DNA of 17,092 nt from an uncultured Ruminococcus sp. (lineage in GTDB: Bacteria; Bacillota; Clostridia; Oscillospirales; Ruminococcaceae), in contig CAMWJT010000006.1 in NCBI GenBank assembly GCA_947174625.1, positions 1-17,092 of the forward strand, in the 5' to 3' direction. Under the pieces are notes generated by a model. That model did no database searches. It was given only the letters and a program-made list of their open reading frames with translations, and was not told where the DNA came from. Numbering within the stretch: the stretch's first letter is position 1; each line of letters begins with the position of its first letter. Below are positions 1 to 7,174 of the stretch, piece after piece. The position numbers and the translations under genes are program-made.

Positions 1-60
1 GCACAAGAAAAAACACAATCGCCGGAACGGGAATTTACAGAAAAAATTATAAAATTATAA
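1..60 (+). other. possible 3' end of an upstream gene (unresolved)
   Basis: Frame 1 is open from the window edge to a TAA at 58-60 and would give a 19-residue C-terminal tail rich in Glu and Lys. The other two plus-strand frames are also open here, to about 50 and 65, so the reading frame cannot be decided. No terminator hairpin follows, so transcription from upstream may run into the RNase H gene. Confidence 0.2.
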
Positions 61-88
61 AATAATCAGGAGCGTGATTTTAAAATTC

Positions 89-526
89 ATGAAACAGGTG
101 GAAATTTTTACAGACGGCGCATGCAGTGGCAATCCCGGCGCAGGCGGATGGGGGGCAGTTTTGCGTTATGGGACAACAGAAAAAGAATTGTCCGGCGGAG
201 AATCCCATACAACAAATAACCGGATGGAGCTGACGGCGGTAATTGAAGCGTTATCAGCATTAAAAGAGCCATGTTGTGTGGATCTGACAACGGACAGCAA
301 ATATATTGTGGATAGTGTCACAAAAAAATGGGTGTATGCCTGGAAGTCCCGGAACTGGGTCAAATCTGACGGAAAACCGGCATTAAATGCCGATCTGTGG
401 CAGAAACTGCTCCCGTTACTGGAGAAGCACCAGGTGAATTTCATCTGGGTCAAGGGACATGCCGGACATCCGGAAAATGAACGCTGTGACAGGCTTGCCG
501 TAGCGCAAAGCAGTAATTTTAAATAA
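89..526 (+). CDS. rnhA: ribonuclease HI
   Basis: Cytoplasmic RNase HI, which cuts the RNA strand of RNA-DNA hybrids such as R-loops and primer remnants. The 145-aa product has the full family signature. FTDGACSGNPG near the N-terminus carries the first catalytic Asp (D9). NNRMEL carries E47, TTDSKY carries D69, and KGHAGHPENERCD carries the active-site His124 and D134. The length matches a compact single-domain bacterial enzyme with no N-terminal hybrid-binding domain. The start is ambiguous. A GTG at 74 adds five residues, but the AGGAG at 68-72 lies only 1 nt before it. The ATG at 89 gives the usual N-terminus (MKQVEIFTDG) but sits 16 nt from that SD. I prefer 89 because the family fold begins there. 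No promoter is visible in the 60 nt upstream, so it may be transcribed with an upstream gene. Confidence 0.95.
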   Translation: MKQVEIFTDGACSGNPGAGGWGAVLRYGTTEKELSGGESHTTNNRMELTAVIEALSALKEPCCVDLTTDSKYIVDSVTKKWVYAWKSRNWVKSDGKPALNADLWQKLLPLLEKHQVNFIWVKGHAGHPENERCDRLAVAQSSNFK

Positions 527-585
527 TTTTTGGAACTTTTTCATAAATCATTTTAAAAATTGTTGTGCTTTTTTAAAAATAGTGC

Positions 586-614
586 TTGCAATTTTTCTGA
601 AATTATGTTATAAT
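586..614 (+). promoter_or_regulatory. sigma-A promoter of the zinc-ribbon/cyclase unit
   Basis: The -35 TTGCAA (586-591) and -10 TATAAT (609-614) are separated by exactly 17 nt, with a TGT extension directly before the -10. It lies 44 nt upstream of the ATG at 658. The element is nearly identical to the citrate synthase promoter at 8749-8777 (27 of 29 positions). Confidence 0.85.
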
Positions 615-657
615 CATGTTATAACAATATCTATTTCATTTCAGGAGGGATTTTATC

Positions 658-1341
658 ATGCCATCAAAATTTTTCGATCAGCTCAGCGCAGGTTTTACCA
701 ATGCAAGCCGTACGGTTTCGCAGAAAGTGAAAAATCTGAATGACACCAACAAGCTTACAAGCCAGGTCAAAACAGAACAGAATAACATCCATCAGAATCT
801 GGTTGCCATCGGACAGAAATATTATGATCTCTGCCGGGACAATCCGGATGAAGAATTTCAAGCAATGGTGGAGGCAATCATCAAGTCAGAACAGGCAATC
901 GCACGGCTTCAGCAGGAAATCGAGAGCGTCCGTGCCAGAGAACCCGAACTGATGTCCGTCCCGGGGCAGTCCACTATTAATATTAATAGCAACACTGCAT
1001 CTGAATCCGGAATCTGTCCGAACTGTGGCAGTAAATTGCAGGGAGATTCTGCATTTTGTCCGCACTGTGGTCAGAATCTGACGGCACAGCCGGCGCAGTA
1101 TGACAAAATTTATCAGCAAAATCCTGCACAGGATCTGACACAAGATGCAAAACCGGAATCCGTTCCGGAGGAACAGCCTGAAGACAGCATTGCACAGGTA
1201 TTTGCAAGTGAATTAAAAACAGATTCTGATTTTGATCCCGTTCCGGATTCTGCACCAGTTTCTTCGTTCTGTCCCTATTGCGGAAATAAACTTTCTGTAC
1301 CGGATGCACGGTTTTGCAGTGAATGCGGCAGGACGCTTTGA
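658..1341 (+). CDS. coiled-coil protein with two zinc ribbons, function unknown
   Basis: A 227-aa soluble protein with no signal peptide or membrane segment. Residues 1-95 are predicted helical and charged, coiled-coil-like. They are followed by a Cys4 zinc ribbon (C120, C123, C134, C137; CPNCG...CPHCG), a low-complexity Gln/Pro/Asp/Glu linker (about 145-200), and a second ribbon at the extreme C-terminus (C205, C208, C220, C223). Such paired short ribbons usually mediate protein or nucleic-acid contacts, but I do not recognise a characterised function. The start is secure: AGGAGGG lies 8 nt before the ATG and a strong promoter lies just upstream. The downstream cyclase begins 64 nt later with no terminator between, so the two are probably co-transcribed. 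Zinc ribbons recur in three other unrelated proteins of this window (minus-strand set at 4338-7091 and the RING-like protein at 14429-15475). Confidence 0.8.
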   Translation: MPSKFFDQLSAGFTNASRTVSQKVKNLNDTNKLTSQVKTEQNNIHQNLVAIGQKYYDLCRDNPDEEFQAMVEAIIKSEQAIARLQQEIESVRAREPELMSVPGQSTININSNTASESGICPNCGSKLQGDSAFCPHCGQNLTAQPAQYDKIYQQNPAQDLTQDAKPESVPEEQPEDSIAQVFASELKTDSDFDPVPDSAPVSSFCPYCGNKLSVPDARFCSECGRTL

Positions 1342-1405
1342 GAACTGTCATTTTTTGGATTTTTTTGAAAGGATCACCGGCTCTGTCCGGCAGTGGTGAA
1401 TCACT

Positions 1406-3340
1406 ATGGAACGGGAACGTACACACATTGCCGTCATCGTGTCCACGATTGACGAAGATTATCAGAGCGGCATCCTCACTGGTATCCGGCAGTATGCCTT
1501 TGCCAATGATGTAACTTTGGAACATTTTGTCGCTTTTGGCAATATCGGCGGCGATGTCGGACATGATGTCGGCGAATATAATATTTTTTCTCTTGCAGAT
1601 CTGCATCAATTCGACGGTGTGATTCTGTTGATCAACACAATCCAGGATGCAGATGTCTGCGAAAAACTCCTTGTCCGTGCCAGGACGGCAGATGTCCCTG
1701 TTGTCTGCATTGACCAGGAAGACCCGGAATTATACACCATCTGCATTGACAATCAGAAAGCCATGCAGGATATTGTGGAACATTTTATTCTGCATCATGG
1801 CTACACCAGAATTAATTATGTGTCTGGTCCTGTGGATAATACGGACAGTCAGCAAAGATTGCTTGCCTATGAAAACACACTCCGGAAACATGGCATTGCC
1901 GTCGAAGAACAAAGAATTTATCATGGCAATTTTGTGTCCCGTGATGGTGTTTCAGCCGTTCAGAAATTTTTACAATCCGCACAGCCACAGGCGATTATCT
2001 GTGCCAATGACAGCATGGCAATCGGTGTTATGAATTCCCTGACGGCGCATGGTGTGAGAGTCCCTCAGGATGTCGCTGTTTCGGGATTTGATTATACTTA
2101 CAATGCCCGGAATTATGCACCGTCGCTGACATCCGTCAAGCGTCCACTGGAACAATTGGGACAGCTTGCCTGTCGGAAGATCATGAATCACATTCATGGT
2201 GTTGCGCAGAAACGCAATGAAATCATGGACACGCATTGTTGTTTCTCCCAGAGCTGTGGGTGTAATCAGACACCCCCTGTAGATACGGATGAATTCAAAA
2301 AACGGAATTTTCATATTTTAGAGGCATATTCTGTCGATATTTCCCTTGTCAGCCGGATGGCATCCGCACTTGCAGAGTGTGACAGTTTTGAAAAATATAT
2401 TAAAACATTACAGCCATTTGTCAGAGAGATCAACTGCAAAGAATTTTATTTATGTCTTTGTGAAAACTGGAAAGACGGCATCATGGCGGATGAGACAGAA
2501 GAAAATTATCTGCTGCATATTCTGTCACCGGATCAATATGTCATTCATGGTTACGGCGAAAGGATTCTTGTGCCGCTGGCATACAGGAACGGAAGATTTT
2601 TTGACGTTCCGGACTTTCCGGCATCCCAGATGCTCCCGGATTTGTTTGATCCGGATCACAGACGGGGAGACTATTATTTTTTGCCGCTTCATTTTGGCGA
2701 GCGCTGTATGGGCTACTGTGTCATCAAAGACAGTAATTTTCCGGTGAACAGCAAGTTATTTCATCATTTTATCACCAATATCAGCAATTCCCTGGAGAGT
2801 GTCCGGAAGATTATCTGTCTGGATCGTGTCACGCAGAAATTAAACAAATTATATACGATTGACACGCTTGCGAATATCAACAACCGCAACGGCTTCCGGA
2901 TCGGCAGTCAGCATCTCTATCAGAAGTGCATCCGGGAGCAGAAAGCTGTCATGCTGATGTTCCTGGACATGGACGGACTGAAATATATCAATGACACATT
3001 CGGACACAAAGCCGGGGACAATGCCATCTGTTGCATGGCGCATGTGCTTCTGGAATCCTGTACCGGAGAAGAAGTCTGCTGCCGGTTCGGCGGAGATGAA
3101 TTTATTATATTTGCGCCGGATTACACGGAAGAACAAGCGCAGGCGCTCTCTGACCGGATTCAGAAAAATCTTGACCGCATGAACCAGGAAAATCATTTTG
3201 CCTATCAGTTAGCGGCAAGTTCCGGCTATTATATTACCGTTCCTACACCGGATATGAATTTATTTCAGCTTGTGACAATTGCGGATCATATCATGTATGC
3301 AGAGAAAAAGAAGCGCAAGGCTTCAAGATTGCGCCGATAA
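1406..3340 (+). CDS. cytosolic LacI-type ligand-binding domain fused to GGDEF diguanylate cyclase
   Basis: A 644-aa protein. Residues about 6-280 form a periplasmic-binding-protein fold of the LacI/GalR ligand type (starts HIAVIVSTIDEDYQSGI; later AIICANDSMAIGVMNSL and VPQDVAVSGFDY). The LacI DNA-binding helix-turn-helix is absent, and so are a signal peptide and membrane segments, so sensing should be cytoplasmic. Residues about 320-465 look GAF-like (inference). The C-terminal GGDEF domain (about 470-640) has the intact FGGDEF motif at 561-566 and a DMDGLKYIND nucleotide/metal-binding segment, so cyclic-di-GMP synthesis is expected. The product-inhibition RxxD site is missing: TGEE occupies the position five residues before GGDEF. 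The ATG at 1406 is preceded by a weak SD (AGTGGTG), and an in-frame stop at 1397 excludes a longer start. The likely role is coupling an intracellular sugar or metabolite to c-di-GMP output. The ligand is not evident from sequence. Confidence 0.85.
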   Translation: MERERTHIAVIVSTIDEDYQSGILTGIRQYAFANDVTLEHFVAFGNIGGDVGHDVGEYNIFSLADLHQFDGVILLINTIQDADVCEKLLVRARTADVPVVCIDQEDPELYTICIDNQKAMQDIVEHFILHHGYTRINYVSGPVDNTDSQQRLLAYENTLRKHGIAVEEQRIYHGNFVSRDGVSAVQKFLQSAQPQAIICANDSMAIGVMNSLTAHGVRVPQDVAVSGFDYTYNARNYAPSLTSVKRPLEQLGQLACRKIMNHIHGVAQKRNEIMDTHCCFSQSCGCNQTPPVDTDEFKKRNFHILEAYSVDISLVSRMASALAECDSFEKYIKTLQPFVREINCKEFYLCLCENWKDGIMADETEENYLLHILSPDQYVIHGYGERILVPLAYRNGRFFDVPDFPASQMLPDLFDPDHRRGDYYFLPLHFGERCMGYCVIKDSNFPVNSKLFHHFITNISNSLESVRKIICLDRVTQKLNKLYTIDTLANINNRNGFRIGSQHLYQKCIREQKAVMLMFLDMDGLKYINDTFGHKAGDNAICCMAHVLLESCTGEEVCCRFGGDEFIIFAPDYTEEQAQALSDRIQKNLDRMNQENHFAYQLAASSGYYITVPTPDMNLFQLVTIADHIMYAEKKKRKASRLRR

Positions 3341-3346
3341 ATTAAA

Positions 3347-3390
3347 AGCTTTATGCAGAAAATTTTCAATCTGCATAAAGCTGTTTTTTT
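3347..3390 (+). terminator. Rho-independent terminator, perhaps bidirectional
   Basis: A perfect 13-bp stem (3347-3359 with 3370-3382, arm AGCTTTATGCAGA) with a 10-nt loop is followed by seven T residues (3384-3390). It closes the cyclase transcript. On the minus strand the tail is TTTTAATTT, so it may also stop the converging TPM-gene transcript that ends at 3406. Confidence 0.93.
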
Positions 3391-3405
3391 ATAATTAATT
3401 AATTA

Positions 3406-4341
3406 TTATCTATGATGTCCGCCGCCGCCGTGTCCGCCGGAGCTGTGACCGCCGGAATGACTGCCGCCGGAATGACTGCCGCCGGAACCGGACTCAATCT
3501 TTGTTTTCATGGTCCGTTCCCGGACAAACCGGTCATACTGCTGTCTGTATTGTACAGTGCGTTTGTTTGCATAATTCGTCGGTGTCAGGGATGTTTTGAA
3601 CTGATACCGGATTTTTACTGTACTGAACACGATTGCCGCAACCACAATCCCCGTAATCAGACCAATCATACCCAGAAGCAAGGCACGATCCCAAGGAAGA
3701 TAAGGTCTTGTGCTTGTTGCGATAATCTGCTGATCCTCGACATGATAATATAAATGATCCTGAGAATCATAGACATAATAACGCTCCGGAATGCCGGCAT
3801 TGTAATAAGATTCGAGCTGTTCGCAGAATTTCGCAATTGCACCAGTGATGTCCTCACTGCCTGCCGGGACAAGATACGCATCCAAAGAACGCAGGATGGC
3901 ATCTACTCTGTTGTTATTCTGGGCATTGGTATAATAAAACTGTGCCATGCCACAAGTAGAGATGTCATCATATGCCGGACTGTGTCCACGCAGATCCATG
4001 TAATAGCACAGACCGTCAGAATGCCACGTCCCCGGAAATAACAGGTCATAAGTAGATCTTGTAAGCGATTGAATCGAAGAATCCGAAAGCTCATCCGTCC
4101 CCAGAATCACAACAAGATTCATGCCTGTGAGCTGTGATGCTGTTTCCAGACTGTTCATACAGAACTGATATTCATCCGGATTTAATTTGCCCGATTCGTC
4201 ATAGAGATAGACAGTATCACTTTCTGCATGGACTGTGATCTGCAATCCGGATCCGAAACACAGGCATTGCAGAAACAGAATTAACCCTATAAAGAGCGAA
4301 ACAGGATTGATTTTAAATTTTATGTTAAAATTATTTTTCAT
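3406..4341 (-). CDS. TPM-domain membrane protein (YdjH-like) with Gly/Ser/His tail
   Basis: The 311-aa product has a signal peptide (Lys-rich N-terminus, hydrophobic stretch about 13-33, likely cleavage after VHA at residue 39). An extracytoplasmic TPM-type domain spans about 43-180. One membrane helix spans about 220-242, and a cytoplasmic stretch ends in a low-complexity Gly/Ser/His tail (284-311) of the kind common in TPM proteins. Known family members include B. subtilis YdjH; some TPM proteins act as phosphatases or in photosystem repair, but activity here is not predictable. The start is fixed by a 4-nt ATGA overlap with the stop of the upstream zinc-ribbon gene and by a GGGGGGA SD, which indicates translational coupling. 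A longer reading to 4398 would overlap the neighbour further and lose the signal peptide position. The histidine-rich tail could bind metal (inference). Confidence 0.85.
   Translation of the reverse strand: MKNNFNIKFKINPVSLFIGLILFLQCLCFGSGLQITVHAESDTVYLYDESGKLNPDEYQFCMNSLETASQLTGMNLVVILGTDELSDSSIQSLTRSTYDLLFPGTWHSDGLCYYMDLRGHSPAYDDISTCGMAQFYYTNAQNNNRVDAILRSLDAYLVPAGSEDITGAIAKFCEQLESYYNAGIPERYYVYDSQDHLYYHVEDQQIIATSTRPYLPWDRALLLGMIGLITGIVVAAIVFSTVKIRYQFKTSLTPTNYANKRTVQYRQQYDRFVRERTMKTKIESGSGGSHSGGSHSGGHSSGGHGGGGHHR
3451..3488 (-). repeat. 15-bp tandem repeat in the TPM-gene tail
   Basis: Two perfect copies of a 15-bp unit (GCCGGAATGACTGCC on the plus strand, 3451-3465 and 3466-3480), plus the first 7 bp of a third, encode the repeating Gly-Ser-His-Ser-Gly tail. 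Whole-codon units allow in-frame expansion or contraction. Confidence 0.85.
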
Positions 4342-5417
4342 CCCAGAATCCCCCCTATAAAGCCGATTATTGTACAGATTACAGCAATCAGGACACATAA
4401 CAATCCCAATTTTTTCTGATCTAGAGGGGGTGTCCCTGCCTGGACACCGGTCTGTCCGTTAATCGCAAAATCGTACGGCTTTCCCTTGTATTCATATCGC
4501 ATGAACCATACAGGAAGTAACATGTACTGCCATTTTGTGCTTAAAATATTCATATCTGACCGGGTGACACGGACGGAGTCATAGCCTGTCATGGAAGATC
4601 TTAATAACTGATCGCTCCCGTTGACAGCACGATTCCGGACTCTGGGGAATACCTGGGATTTGTTGACATCATATTTATCGGATAAAAAGCCGCTCAGATA
4701 GGACATGTCAAAATCCACTGTGTTACGGTAATCAAACGGCTCAATCGCTTCCATCAGCGCATCTTCGACTTTGCTTTGACCGTCTGCCGGAATGCCGTCA
4801 AAATGCAGATCTGCTTCCCGGAATACATCAAATTCTTTGACTTCTGTATAATGATAATCACCGCTGTTCCATTTCCGGACTTTGTGACAATCCGCCTGCA
4901 TTATGCCGTGAACATGACAATCCGCCACCCAGAACGGCACATAAACGCCATGCAGATGGACAAGCTGACTGTCGGATGTGAAATCTTTCGGGAGAAATTT
5001 CCGTTTACTGCACCAGTTTTTGAAAATCTCCGTTGCCTTGTCTTTGTCAATCTGAAATGGAATGATCCGGGATGGTCTGTATTCGCCGGACAGTCTGCCT
5101 TTTAAAATCACGGGATTGTGACAGTAGACGCATTCTGTTGCCGAAGTGTCAGAATCCGTGATTAATTCAGCGCCACAGCTCTGACAGAGAAACACTTGAT
5201 TCTCTTCCGCAAAAGCATCCTGTGCCGGGATTTGCGCTTCTGCCTCTTGTGCCATCTGCGCATTTGCCTGCTGACATTCTTCCGGTGTGAAAAAACTGTC
5301 ACAGTATTCACAGGCAAATCCTTGCTTTTGCGGATGAAAACGCAGATCACCGCCACAGTTCGGACAATGGTACTGGACGCTGTTACGATTTTCAGATGAA
5401 TTTGCATTTGCATTCAT
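4338..5417 (-). CDS. TFIIB-type zinc-ribbon protein with C-terminal membrane anchor (YdjG-like)
   Basis: A 359-aa protein with two N-terminal zinc ribbons (C18, C21, C36, C39 and C78, C81, C96, C99) split by an Ala/Gln/Glu-rich helical linker. A conserved central domain (about 110-330) contains HLHGVYVPFWVADCHVHG and LLPVWFMRYEYKG. A single hydrophobic helix ends the chain (about 337-359). This architecture matches B. subtilis YdjG. Homologues are often misnamed helicase PriA or DNA-binding proteins because of the ribbons, and nothing here supports a helicase. It is tail-anchored with the ribbons probably in the cytosol. It sits between the 162-aa gene (78-nt gap) and the TPM gene (4-nt overlap). 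The ATG at 5417 has an AAAGGG site 14 nt upstream, longer than ideal, so translation may be modest. By family knowledge it should work with the SPFH and TPM proteins at the membrane. Confidence 0.85.
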   Translation of the reverse strand: MNANANSSENRNSVQYHCPNCGGDLRFHPQKQGFACEYCDSFFTPEECQQANAQMAQEAEAQIPAQDAFAEENQVFLCQSCGAELITDSDTSATECVYCHNPVILKGRLSGEYRPSRIIPFQIDKDKATEIFKNWCSKRKFLPKDFTSDSQLVHLHGVYVPFWVADCHVHGIMQADCHKVRKWNSGDYHYTEVKEFDVFREADLHFDGIPADGQSKVEDALMEAIEPFDYRNTVDFDMSYLSGFLSDKYDVNKSQVFPRVRNRAVNGSDQLLRSSMTGYDSVRVTRSDMNILSTKWQYMLLPVWFMRYEYKGKPYDFAINGQTGVQAGTPPLDQKKLGLLCVLIAVICTIIGFIGGILG

Positions 5418-5495
5418 AAAAATTCTTAAAACCCTTTCTTGTGTATATTAATATAAAATTCTCCTCTGTTTATAGAGACGGGGGATTTTTTGACT

Positions 5496-5984
5496 TTATG
5501 ATTCATAATTCCATTCTTTTTTATCTGTAAATTGAACTGGGATTGTTTCAGGAAAAACAATCTCACAGCTCCACATTAAAAAACGCTCTTCTTTTTTCAA
5601 TGCTTCTTTCATGAAAAAAATCAATTCTTTTTCTCTGTCCCTGAAAAATTCCGGAGCAACTACTCTAGGAATCTCCAGATAACAAAATCTTTTTTCATTT
5701 ACTTTTTTTCTTTCGTAGTAAATTTCTATCTTGCAAATTTCCTCATTCCAGATAAATGCAAAAATGATTGGAATTTCCCAATGATAAGGCATTTTTCCAG
5801 GTTTATTTCTTTTCCCATTGATACCACCTCGAATAACAGGAACTAATCTCATATTCTGCTGTTCATCATAAACTTGATTGTATAATTCGGCAGTTCTGTT
5901 TCGTTTAAAATAGTCATGAAATTTATATTTATTTACTAATTCTTGTTTTTCTTCTTCTGATAGAATACTATACACAAAAGCCAT
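5496..5984 (-). CDS. hypothetical protein, 162 aa, within the SPFH operon
   Basis: I do not recognise this family. The product is soluble, with no signal peptide or membrane helix and no ribbon cysteines. It begins with a charged helix (SEEEKQELVNKY) and continues with alternating hydrophobic and aromatic residues suggesting beta-strands (PYHWEIPIIFAFIW, KIEIYYE), then a Lys/Glu-rich helix. The start is strong: AGGAGG lies 6 nt upstream of the ATG. It lies 39 nt downstream of the SPFH gene and 78 nt upstream of the zinc-ribbon membrane gene, on the same strand, so it should be co-expressed. Its codons are AT-richer than its neighbours, and it has only one TCCGG, a word that is dense around it. 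That suggests a later insertion into an older three-gene set. A stress-effector or adaptor role is only a guess from position. Confidence 0.7.
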   Translation of the reverse strand: MAFVYSILSEEEKQELVNKYKFHDYFKRNRTAELYNQVYDEQQNMRLVPVIRGGINGKRNKPGKMPYHWEIPIIFAFIWNEEICKIEIYYERKKVNEKRFCYLEIPRVVAPEFFRDREKELIFFMKEALKKEERFLMWSCEIVFPETIPVQFTDKKEWNYES

Positions 5985-6023
5985 GTAATTCCTCCTGGTG
6001 CATTAAACTATGAAATATTAAAT

Positions 6024-7091
6024 TTAAAAATTCCCAGGACGTTTTGTACCGCATTCTGTGCAGAAATTCCCTGTGTTTGTCAGACCGCACGGACAGACCC
6101 AGAGCCGGGAGCTGTCCGGTTTTGCTCTGCCACAGACGGCGCAGAAATTTCCGTAATTTTTGGAACCGCACTGACAAGCCCAGACTTTCCGGAGATTGAC
6201 CGGTGAATCGGACGGCGCATGATGTTCCGAAAAATTCTGAGAATTATTTTTCTCCGGATGCCGTTCCGGATTCAGCATCGCATTTCTGCTCCGCATCTGA
6301 ATCAGCGCCCGGCTTTCTTCGTCATAGGAGATGTTTCCGATTCCGACGGAAACAAGTTCAATGCCCCGCTTTTCTTTCCAGAGCTGATCGAGCTGACGAT
6401 CCAGATGCTGAATGATGTCCACACCTTTTGCACCAAGATTGGAAATCCGCACACCGTCCTGAGACATGGTACTGAAAGCACTCTGGAGCGCCATGAGAAA
6501 TTCTTCCAGATACTGATCTGATAATACAATTGTACTCACATAACTGGCATTCCGTGGGACGACTTCTTCAAAGAATTTCAAGGGATCTGTGATCTTGATT
6601 GAGTATGTTCCGTGACACCGGATGAATAATTCTGCCTGGTAAAAATTATCAAAATACTGGAGCGGATTGCGTGTGCCGAATTTCAGATTCTTGATTTCCT
6701 GCAAATTGATAAAATATACTTCCTGACTGCCAGACGGCTGTCCGTTATACTTCATTCTATGAAACGTATCCCGGACGGCAGAACCTAGTTCGCCGTTGAA
6801 CATGGACGGTGCGGCAGACAGATAGACTTCATAATAGCCTTCGGATGCGCAGTAATCCACGACACGACCGCCGTCACAAAGAATCATGAGTTGATTGGGC
6901 GCAATCATGATCCGGGAGCCGTTGGTAATTGTATGAATCGGCTTGTATTGGTTGCCGTCCTTTGTCCGGATGACACGGACCCCCCTTGTCATCAGAATGT
7001 TATTGTCCATTCTGCCGGAGACAATATAATCCAGCCATTGCCCGGCAAGTGAGCCGCTGACAGCGTTTGCAGCCGCACGGATAATCCCCAT
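6024..7091 (-). CDS. SPFH/virion-core-like protein with two C-terminal zinc ribbons (YdjI-like)
   Basis: A 355-aa protein of the SPFH (band 7) subgroup often named virion core protein and represented by B. subtilis YdjI. The N-terminus (MGIIRAAANAVSGSLAGQW) is amphipathic rather than a full membrane helix. The SPFH body spans about 35-265 (GVRVIRTKDGNQY, ELFIRCHGTYSIKITDP, GIELVSVGIGNISYDEESR). After a linker come two CxC-x8-CxxC ribbons at C306, C308, C317, C320 and C333, C335, C344, C347. The ATG at 7091 has AAAGGAG 8 nt upstream. It is the first gene of the minus-strand set. In B. subtilis, YdjI, with YdjG and YdjH, connects PspA to the membrane during envelope stress. Here the same partners occur without a pspA gene in view. 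No terminator separates it from citrate synthase upstream, so read-through is possible. Confidence 0.88.
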   Translation of the reverse strand: MGIIRAAANAVSGSLAGQWLDYIVSGRMDNNILMTRGVRVIRTKDGNQYKPIHTITNGSRIMIAPNQLMILCDGGRVVDYCASEGYYEVYLSAAPSMFNGELGSAVRDTFHRMKYNGQPSGSQEVYFINLQEIKNLKFGTRNPLQYFDNFYQAELFIRCHGTYSIKITDPLKFFEEVVPRNASYVSTIVLSDQYLEEFLMALQSAFSTMSQDGVRISNLGAKGVDIIQHLDRQLDQLWKEKRGIELVSVGIGNISYDEESRALIQMRSRNAMLNPERHPEKNNSQNFSEHHAPSDSPVNLRKVWACQCGSKNYGNFCAVCGRAKPDSSRLWVCPCGLTNTGNFCTECGTKRPGNF

Positions 7092-7146
7092 TTTCAGCGC
7101 TCCTTTCTGATCTTTGATCTGATCTCTGATATTTCTTGTATTATTT

Positions 7147-7174
7147 TATACGAGAGAGCGAAACTTCTTATTCC
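7147..7174 (-). promoter_or_regulatory. tentative ECF-type promoter for the SPFH operon
   Basis: On the minus strand GGAATAA (7174-7168) is followed after 15 nt by CGTATA (7152-7147). This resembles extracytoplasmic-function sigma sites such as sigma-W (about TGAAAC, 16 nt, CGTA), but the -35 half has clear mismatches. The -35 half overlaps the citrate synthase stop codon. A sigma-A reading (TATAAA as -10) has no credible -35. Weak call. Confidence 0.25.

Noticed and set aside
983..1609. 208-aa minus-strand open frame
   Set aside because: It lies antisense to two genes with intact zinc-ribbon and LacI/GGDEF motifs, spans their junction, and shows no SD or family motif.
5462..5489. Hairpin with GGGGGATTTTTT between the 162-aa and zinc-ribbon genes
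   Set aside because: The T-run is on the plus strand where nothing is transcribed. In the minus direction the stem is only about five pairs with a wobble, too weak to call a terminator or attenuator.
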